This document shows positions 5,247 to 5,330 of a stretch of 5,330 nt of DNA, piece after piece; within the stretch, counting starts at the first letter, position 1, and each line of letters begins with the position of its first letter. The position numbers were made by a program, and so were the translations under genes. Source of the stretch: Candidatus Woesearchaeota archaeon (GTDB taxonomy: Archaea; Nanobdellota; Nanobdellia; Woesearchaeales; GW2011-AR4); contig DUHN01000027.1 in the NCBI GenBank assembly GCA_013330825.1, forward strand, positions 1-5,330, given 5' to 3'. The notes beneath the pieces were generated by a model. That model saw nothing but the letters and a program-made list of their open reading frames with translations. It was not told where the DNA came from and made no database searches.

Positions 5247-5330
5247 ATCCAAGGTGGGTGGAGGGCACCTGTTCCATGTAAAGCGCGCTCAGATTGTTCC
5301 CTCCCTGATTTTTTGTTTTGTCATTGTTGG
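5245..5330 (-). CDS. possible C-terminal tail of a gene entering from the right edge (partial)
   Basis: One minus-strand frame is open from the window edge to a TGA at 5245-5247. It encodes 27 residues, starting NNDKTKNQGG and ending LYMEQVPSTHLG. It would end 27 bases before the PUA gene's ATG, a normal same-strand spacing, and its composition is protein-like. A second minus-strand frame is also open at the edge but stops at 5289-5291. With so few residues no family can be named and the stretch may be non-coding. If it is not coding, nothing else recognisable lies between 5218 and 5330 apart from the weak TATA-like box. Confidence 0.35.
   Translation of the reverse strand, partial: NNDKTKNQGGNNLSALYMEQVPSTHLG

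Noticed and set aside
4802..5281. Long plus-strand reading frame opposite the PUA gene (and a second at 4765-5193)
   Set aside because: Neither resembles a protein family. They are open because of the strong third-position G/C bias of the PUA gene, whose own frame has clear domain motifs.

Overview
The window reads as archaeal chromosome. A DUF371-family gene (an essentially archaeal family), a stand-alone PUA-type RNA-binding protein, an AsnB-like synthetase domain without its glutaminase half, and A/T-rich TATA-like boxes about 24-30 bases before several start codons all point that way. The lineage cannot be fixed from the sequence. Coding is dense, with no CRISPR array, insertion sequence, tRNA or rRNA that I can see.

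Layout, left to right. Bases 1-37 hold a small imperfect inverted repeat just beyond the stop of the first gene. Bases 38-937 (minus) encode an asparagine-synthetase-like PP-loop protein. A divergent promoter region (938-1061) separates it from a 66-residue helical protein (1062-1262, plus), followed by a DUF371 protein (1290-1760, plus). After a 129-base gap with its own TATA-like box come two long, closely spaced plus-strand genes, 1890-3368 and 3410-4747. A PUA-domain protein (4759-5217, minus) converges on them with only 11 bases between stop codons. A possible C-terminal tail of another minus-strand gene runs off the right edge (5245-5330).

The centrepiece is the two-gene operon. The upstream protein carries an N-terminal HD domain with the layout of RelA/SpoT alarmone hydrolases: a GxxxxYxH segment, then HDxxED, then a VDxxT-like segment and an AD residue pair. 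The downstream protein ends in a RelA/SpoT-type nucleotide pyrophosphokinase domain: RxK...KM, Asp in a DxxGxR strand, GYxSLH, ExQxR and a conserved trailing His. Together they look like a RelA/SpoT homologue split into separate hydrolase and synthetase genes, each with about 270-290 residues of sequence I cannot assign. RSH enzymes are rare in archaea. The hydrolase-then-synthetase order also recalls toxic small alarmone synthetase/hydrolase toxin-antitoxin pairs. Whether this unit makes and degrades (p)ppGpp, modifies another substrate such as tRNA, or acts as a toxin-antitoxin or defence module is inference.

Hand-sampled codons in the operon are less G/C-biased at the third position than those of the PUA gene, and both operon genes appear to have Shine-Dalgarno leaders while the flanking genes look leaderless or short-leadered. 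Both facts fit an acquired accessory cassette between housekeeping genes.
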